NCBI GenBank assembly: GCA_963816795.1
Contig: CAWFLT010000019.1
Location: 1 to 11,989 of the forward strand
Direction of reading: 5' to 3'
DNA length: 11,989 nt
Source: CAWFLT01 sp963816795
GTDB lineage: Bacteria > Acidobacteriota > Vicinamibacteria > Vicinamibacterales > SCN-69-37
Position numbers and translations under genes: made by a program. The notes under the pieces were generated by a model. The model saw nothing but the letters and a program-made list of their open reading frames with translations, was not told the DNA's origin and did not search any database. Shown here piece by piece: positions 8,352 through 11,989 of this stretch; within the stretch, counting starts at the first letter, position 1, and the number at the start of each line of letters is the position of its first letter.

Positions 8352-8512
8352 CGGGAGGTACGGAGTGAAAAGCGCATGAAGTGCGGAGTGAAGGGCGCCT
8401 GAGGTCCGGAGTGAAAAGGCGCTTGAAGTCCAGACCGCTCGTAGCGCGCCTCGGGCCTGGAGGCGCGACGACTCGCGCATGAGGTCCGGGGTGGAAGGCG
8501 CCTGAAGTAGCC
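8351..8512. repeat. Gene-less array of the 23-bp GCGC...GGAGTGAA repeat
   Basis: The array begins in the base after the preceding stop codon. Units start at 8351 (GCGGGAGGTACGGAGTGAAA), 8372 (GCGCATGAAGTGCGGAGTGA), 8395 (GCGCCTGAGGTCCGGAGTGA) and 8419 (GCGCTTGAAGTCCAG). After a 40-bp interruption carrying a hairpin they resume at 8475 (GCGCATGAGGTCCGGGGTGG) and 8498 (GCGCCTGAAGTAG). Period is 21-24 bp. All units point the same way and match the left array at 11019-11174. No four-helix-bundle gene is present here. Confidence 0.8.
8445..8467. repeat. Hairpin inside the 8351-8512 array
   Basis: CGCGCCTC (8445-8452) and GAGGCGCG (8460-8467) form a perfect 8-bp GC-rich stem with a 7-nt loop. It occupies the interruption between repeat units. 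There is no downstream T-run, so it is not a textbook terminator. It could be what remains of a deleted interior. Confidence 0.45.
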
Positions 8513-8518
8513 CGCCAC

Positions 8519-8562
8519 TTGGCAATTGGCAATCGCCGAGTCGGTCATCGATAATCGGCAGT
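8519..8562. repeat. Short ATCGGCAAT-family repeats before gene 3
   Basis: TTGGCAATTGGCAATCG, then CATCGATAATCGGCAG, match the motif family at 2180-2329. They directly abut the 23-bp array and precede the next gene's ribosome-binding site by only a few bases, so they lie in its 5' leader or promoter region. Confidence 0.5.
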
Positions 8563-8564
8563 TC

Positions 8565-8569
8565 AGGGA
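8565..8569 (+). promoter_or_regulatory. Ribosome binding site deciding a GTG start
   Basis: AGGGA lies 7 nt before GTG 8577 (and 4 nt before GTG 8574). It is the best Shine-Dalgarno match upstream of any of the three surface-protein genes, and it supports a GTG start over the upstream TTG at 8526, which would put repeat-derived residues at the N-terminus. Confidence 0.5.
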
Positions 8570-8576
8570 CCCTGTG

Positions 8577-11018
8577 GTGCGTGTCTGCCGACAAGTCGCG
8601 GCGCTGGGGCTTGCTGTGACGCTTGTTGCAGCAGCGCACGCGCGCCAGGCTGCCCCGCGCACGATGCACGTCGAGGGGCATGTCGTTAACGCGCTCACCG
8701 GCGAGCCACTGCGCGGCGTCGTAGTGCTCGCGAACGTGATCCAGGGCGCGACGTCGATCGCGCCGGCGGCAGCGTTTCTGACGGCGGCGGATGGGCGCTT
8801 CGTCTTTCGCGATCTGCCAGCCGGCAGCGTCGGCCTCATCGCGTTGAAGGCCGGCTTCTTGAACGGCGAGATCAAGCCGTTCACGCTGCCGACCGGACGT
8901 CGGGACGATGTCCGTGTGCGGCTGGCGAAGGAAGGCGCGATCTCGGGCCGGCTCGTCGATCAGTTCGGCGAGCCCGTGCGCGAATGCGTCGCTGAAGGCC
9001 GTGGCGCTGGCAAACGTGCCGGTCGGCGAACCGTCGAATCTCCTTCGTGGAGTGACCGGCCTCACCGACGACACCGGGCGGTTCACGATCGGCGGCCTCG
9101 AGGCGGGTCTCTACCTGCTCCTGGTGGAGGGCTCGAGTGGACGGACGCCGCGCACGCACAATCCAGTCTTCTTCCCCGCGGCGTTGACCGCGGACACCGC
9201 GACGACGATCGAAGTCGACGGCAGGCGCCGAACATGCCGGCGCGGACATGATGGTGACCGTCCAGCCGGGAAGCGTCGCCAGCACACCGATGATGCTGAT
9301 GATGAAGAAGCTGCCCCCGACGCCGTCGGCCACAGCCTCAGTCAGCGGCATCGTGCGAGATTCATTCGGCCGTGGGATTTCCCACGCCACCGTCGAAATG
9401 AGGCCGCTGAAACCTGGCGGCGGGGGCGCCGCCTTGAGCGACGAGAGCGGACGCTTCGAGATGGATGGCGTGCCGGCCGGACGCTTCCAGTTCATCGCGT
9501 CTCGCGCTGGCTACGTCATTCCGGGCGCCACCACGTTGACGGCGCCGCCGCCGGTCGAGGTCGACGTCGCGCCCGGCCAGCGCCACGGCGGCGTCGTGCT
9601 GACGCTCGCGAAGGCGCCCAGTGCTCGAGGGCACCCTTGTCGATCAATTCGGCGATCCAATCGCCGGATTGGTCTCACTCCGGCTGGCGAAGACGCCGCT
9701 GATCCCACGGCACGCCGCGCTGGCGAATACACGTGGCGAGTTCCGCATCGCCAACATCGTGCCGGGAGAATACGTGCTGTTGGTCGATCCGAATCCGTAT
9801 GGGCGCGACTTCCGGATCTCTGATGGCAACGCCCGCGGCGAGTTCCGCAGCGCCTACAGCGCGGGAGAATATGGGCTGTTCATCGGTCAGAATCCGCCCG
9901 GGCGCGACCTGCGGATCTCTGATGGCCCGGATCACGAACGGACGGTCGCCATGCTTCCCACCTATTACCCCGGCGTCCTGGACGCGTCGATGGCGACGCC
10001 GATGACGATTTCTCCTGGGACCGATGTCGCTGGCATCGACGTCGTGGTCCGCCCGGAGCCGGTGACGACGATTGAGGTCGCCATCGACGCGGGCGGGCGA
10101 GAGATTCACAACCTCAGTTTCACACGGATTTCGCTCGACCAACCGACGGCGCCAACGGGACGCGGGACCACGCTGCCAGATGGCCGGCGCGGGTTCGTCG
10201 CGGCGACACGAGCTGGACGTTATCTCATCGTCGCTTCGTCGAGGGAACTTTCTGGGACCACCATCCGGACGACACTTTGGGGATCAGCAGAGGTCACGAC
10301 TGACGGGGTCACGCCGAGCTCGATCTCCATCGCCCTTGAACCTGGCGCACGCGTCAGTGGGACGGTCGTGTTTGAAGGCGGCAAGACTACGGCGACGGAA
10401 CTGATGCCTCGCCTGGTGCCGACAGACGGTCGAGACCAACGAATGGCGACATTCGAGACGTCGAGCTTCAGCGGGGCGCTCCTGAGCCACGTCGGACGAA
10501 ATGTCTCAGAGCCGACGCCGTTCACCATTGACCACGTCCGGCCCGGCCGCTATCTACTTCAGATGTCCGATCCTCGCGGAAATCCAGCGGCCAGCAGTTG
10601 GATGGTCAAGTCCGTTGTTGCCGATGGGCGCGACGTCCTGGACCGGCCGATCGATCTCGTCTCCGGGACGGAGCTGTCGAGAGTCCTGATCACGCTGACC
10701 GACCAGGTCTCGAGAATCTCCGGCGTCGTCGCCTACGATCGGGCAACCCATCCAGCGGTTGCCGTGATCGCATTCCCGGCCGATCCGCAACTGTGGATTC
10801 GCGGATCGCTACGGCTCAGCAGGATGTCGGTCGATCCGACGGGCCGCTACACGATCAGCGGGCTGCCGGCCGGCGACTACCGCCTGGCCGCGTTCGACGC
10901 GACCGACGCGCCCACCGGCGACGATCTCACGCTATTGCTGAAGAAGCTGCTGCCAGGTTCGGTGGCGGTGACGGTTCGGTTAGGGGAGACGAAGGCGCAG
11001 GACCTCACCGTGAAGTGA
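8577..11018 (+). pseudogene. Exported CarboxypepD_reg-like repeat protein 3, three cancelling insertions
   Basis: Tandem paralogue of the gene at 6073, about 813 codons after repair. GTG 8577 gives RVCRQVAALGLAVTLVAAAHA as signal peptide followed by RQAAPRTMHVEGHVVNALTG, aligning with the 6073 product. Modules follow the same order: FVFRDLPAGSVGLIALKAGF; ISGRLVDQFGEPV; FTIGGLEAGLYLL; VSGIVRDSFGRG with FEMDGVPAGRFQF; EGTLVDQFGDPIAG; a duplicated RGEF...GRD segment; DGVTPSSISIAL; VSGTVVFEGG; and a C-terminal module ending TVKS-like DGRDVLDRPIDL, YTISGLPAGDYRL, LLKKLLPGSVAV, QDLTVK. The frame breaks at about 8979 (extra C after GEPV), 9220 (extra G after EVD) and 9620 (extra A after LAKAP). Removing one base at each restores continuous alignment with the paralogue, and three insertions return the gene to its original frame. 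The stretch 9621-11018 is uninterrupted. It is called broken as read; it would be functional if the indels are sequencing errors. Confidence 0.72.
9726..9926 (+). repeat. Intragenic tandem duplication (34 + 33 codons)
   Basis: Copy 1 (9726-9827) encodes NTRGEFRIANIVPGEY...NPYGRDFRISDG. Copy 2 (9828-9926) encodes NARGEFRSAYSAGEY...NPPGRDLRISDG, one codon shorter. Both end with the nucleotides CGGATCTCTGATGGC. The paralogue at 6073 has only one such segment (NARGEYRILSIESGDW...NPFGRDLRMS), so the duplication arose in gene 3 after the two genes separated. It keeps the reading frame. Confidence 0.85.
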
Positions 11019-11174
11019 TGCAGGACGGAGTGAAGGGCGCGGGAAGTACGGCGTGAAAAGCGCTTGAGGTCCGGCGTGAAATGCACGAGAGGTCCGGCGT
11101 CAAGGGCGCTTGAGGTACGGCTCAGAAAAGCGCTTGAAGTACCGAGTTGAAAGCGCGGGAGGTACGCAGTTTTC
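11019..11174. repeat. Left (direct) 23-bp repeat array of the four-helix-bundle unit
   Basis: The array starts immediately after the TGA at 11016-11018 with a partial unit (CAGGACGGAGTGAAGG), then full units beginning at 11037, 11060, 11083, 11106, 11130 and 11153 (spacing 23, 23, 23, 24, 23). The consensus is GCGCTTGAGGTAC followed by GGCGTGAAAA. Unit junctions often make the palindrome AAGCGCTT (for example 11058-11065), and many units contain GTAC. It has the same repeat and orientation as 8351-8512, and is inverted relative to 11748-11960. Confidence 0.85.
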
Positions 11175-11290
11175 GCCACGCGCGCCGGCCCACCCGGTTG
11201 CAGTTTCTGCCACGTAATGCACGCCAAGGCCATCGGGCGCGGGACTCAGCGGCGGCCGGGCTTGGCGCTGGTTTTGCGACAGGCCGGGAC

Positions 11291-11743
11291 ATGGTGGCTC
11301 ATTCTGTCGAGGACCTCGTCGCGTACCAGTTTGCCGTCCAGTTCAAGAACGAGGTCTACCGCCTCGTGAGTCTCTCATCTGAGGCGCAGAGCGATTTCAG
11401 GTATCGTGCGCAGCTCGAGGATGCTGTCGGCGGAATTGACGCCAATATCGCCGAGGGCTTCGGCCGGCGCCGGCCCACCGAGTTTGCAAACTTCCTCGCG
11501 TATGCGCTCGGCTCGATCGCGGAAGCGAAGACGCGGCTCCGACGATGGCGTCATGCGAGGTACTTTCCGGCGTCCGGCTGCCTGGCTGCCATGGCCTGGG
11601 CTGGCCGCTGCCGTCAGGTCACGGCGAGCCTGCGAGAGAGCCAACTCAGACAGATCGAGCGAGATCGCCGCGGTGGCCCAGGACCGTCGCCTCGGCCCGG
11701 CCGCGGCCACCGAACGCCAAGACCGCGGCGTCCGCGACGATGA
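11291..11743 (+). CDS. Four-helix-bundle protein (23S rRNA IVP-like), locally frameshifted
   Basis: A small helical protein of the 23S-rRNA intervening-sequence-protein / four-helix-bundle family, whose members also occur scattered in genomes; the molecular role is unknown, with RNA or nucleic-acid binding suspected for relatives. ATG 11291 gives VAHSVEDLVAYQFAVQFKNE, the usual N-terminus; the open frame from 11147 only adds repeat-derived residues. Family hallmarks are QLEDAVGGIDANIAEGFGRR, PTEFANFLAYALGSIAEAK and, near the end, AGRCRQVTASLRESQLRQIE. Between KTRL and YFPASG the frame as read gives RRWRHAR. Dropping one C near 11541 and adding one T near 11562 restores RDGVMRGYF, the pattern expected here, so there is a compensated indel pair. 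After QIERD the product runs on with a Gly/Pro/Arg-rich tail of about 20 residues (150 aa in all, longer than the usual roughly 120). The stop lies 4 bp before the inverted array. Confidence 0.8.
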   Translation: MVAHSVEDLVAYQFAVQFKNEVYRLVSLSSEAQSDFRYRAQLEDAVGGIDANIAEGFGRRRPTEFANFLAYALGSIAEAKTRLRRWRHARYFPASGCLAAMAWAGRCRQVTASLRESQLRQIERDRRGGPGPSPRPGRGHRTPRPRRPRR

Positions 11744-11747
11744 CGTA

Positions 11748-11960
11748 GGGCGCCCTTCACGCCGTACTTCAAGCGCGCCTTCACCCCGTACTTCAAGCGC
11801 CCTTTACGCCGCACTTCCCGCGCTTTCCACTCCGTACTTCCAGTGCGCTCCACGCTTCTTCAAGCGCCCTTCACCCGTACTTCCCGTGCCCTTCACCCCG
11901 TACCTCCCGCGCTTTTCACCCGTACCTCCGCCTCGTTCTGAGCCCTCCCGTGCTTTTCAC
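11748..11960. repeat. Right (inverted) 23-bp repeat array
   Basis: Nine inverted units with G-Y-G-C boundaries at about 11750, 11773, 11797, 11820, 11843, 11864, 11886, 11909 and 11950. Typical plus-strand text is GCGCCCTTCACGCCGTACTT, the reverse complement of the left-array unit. Spacing is 21-24 bp, apart from a roughly 18-bp insertion (CCTCGTTCTGAGCCCTCC region, 11930-11948) before the last unit. After the array the sequence turns AT-rich (TTAGCAAACGTTTAACAATT, with the palindrome AAACGTTT at 11966-11973) up to the window end, where no gene start is visible. Confidence 0.85.
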
Positions 11961-11989
11961 TTAGCAAACGTTTAACAATTGAGGCGGCT

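Larger units (their letters stand above)
11019..11960. mobile_element. Candidate element: four-helix-bundle gene between inverted 23-bp repeat arrays
   Basis: The left array (11019-11174) and right array (11748-11960) carry the same 23-bp repeat in opposite orientation. Between them lies about 570 bp with a GC-rich leader and one four-helix-bundle gene. GCGCTTGAAGTAC at 11130-11142 is perfectly complementary to GTACTTCAAGCGC at 11764-11776 and 11788-11800, and a 21-nt stretch (11100-11120 against 11786-11806) pairs with two mismatches. A transcript would fold into a long stem with the gene in the loop, as described for IVS elements in bacterial 23S rRNA, whose ORF belongs to the same protein family. 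No transposase, target duplication or terminal dinucleotide was seen, so mobility is inferred only. Confidence 0.45.

Noticed and set aside
8210..8884. Minus-strand frames through the 8351-8560 repeats
   Set aside because: The residues come from the 23-bp repeat read backwards (RTSRYLTP-like text), with no domain or plausible start.
11019..11174. Possible CRISPR array
   Set aside because: Units are contiguous 23-mers with no unique spacers, they are degenerate, and there are no cas genes.
10877..11233. 118-codon minus-strand frame through the left 23-bp array
   Set aside because: It is a translation of repeat units plus the antisense 3' end of gene 3. The 23-bp period keeps no common peptide repeat.
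11147..11290. N-terminal extension of the four-helix-bundle protein
   Set aside because: The extra 48 residues are encoded by the last repeat units and GC-rich leader and resemble no family N-terminus. ATG 11291 gives the expected start.

Overview
This is a GC-rich bacterial window (apart from a few AT-richer intergenic repeats) that looks like an Acidobacteriota chromosome, probably class Vicinamibacteria. That placement is inference. It rests on a family of large secreted proteins built from carboxypeptidase-regulatory-like beta-sandwich domains, a PolA-type DNA polymerase I, a 23S-rRNA-IVP-type four-helix-bundle gene, and many short intergenic repeats. No tRNA, rRNA, CRISPR array or transposase is visible.

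Layout. 68-2177 (+): large exported protein with CarboxypepD_reg-like domains, needing two frame corrections. 2178-2404: two unrelated short-repeat families. 2405-3198 (-): lipoprotein-like protein with a C-terminal membrane helix, broken by about four frameshifts. 3199-3225: very short divergent intergenic region with a palindromic AT-rich core. 3226-5913 (+): intact polA. 5932-6028: long imperfect hairpin made of CACGGAG/CACGGGG units. 6073-8351 (+): second exported CarboxypepD_reg-like protein, one frameshift near its 3' end. 8351-8560: array of a 23-bp repeat, then a few ATCGGCAAT-type repeats. 8577-11018 (+): third exported protein, a tandem paralogue of the second, with three single-base insertions that cancel. 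11019-11960: a four-helix-bundle gene (11291-11743) lying between two arrays of the same 23-bp repeat in opposite orientation.

How it fits together. polA is the only clear housekeeping gene and is uninterrupted. Its sequence predicts a 5'-nuclease and a polymerase with a dead 3'-5' exonuclease and a tyrosine at the ddNTP-discrimination position. The three surface proteins look like products of family expansion. Each ends directly, or within a few bases, in an array of short repeats. The most unusual object is the 0.94-kb unit at the right end: an inverted-repeat-array hairpin carrying a four-helix-bundle protein in its loop. The same 23-bp repeat occurs without the gene after the second surface protein, which suggests a dispersed element with gene-bearing and gene-less forms.

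Caveat. Twelve apparent frameshifts lie in five genes, and none in polA. They may be real decay or uncorrected sequencing indels, and the window alone cannot decide.
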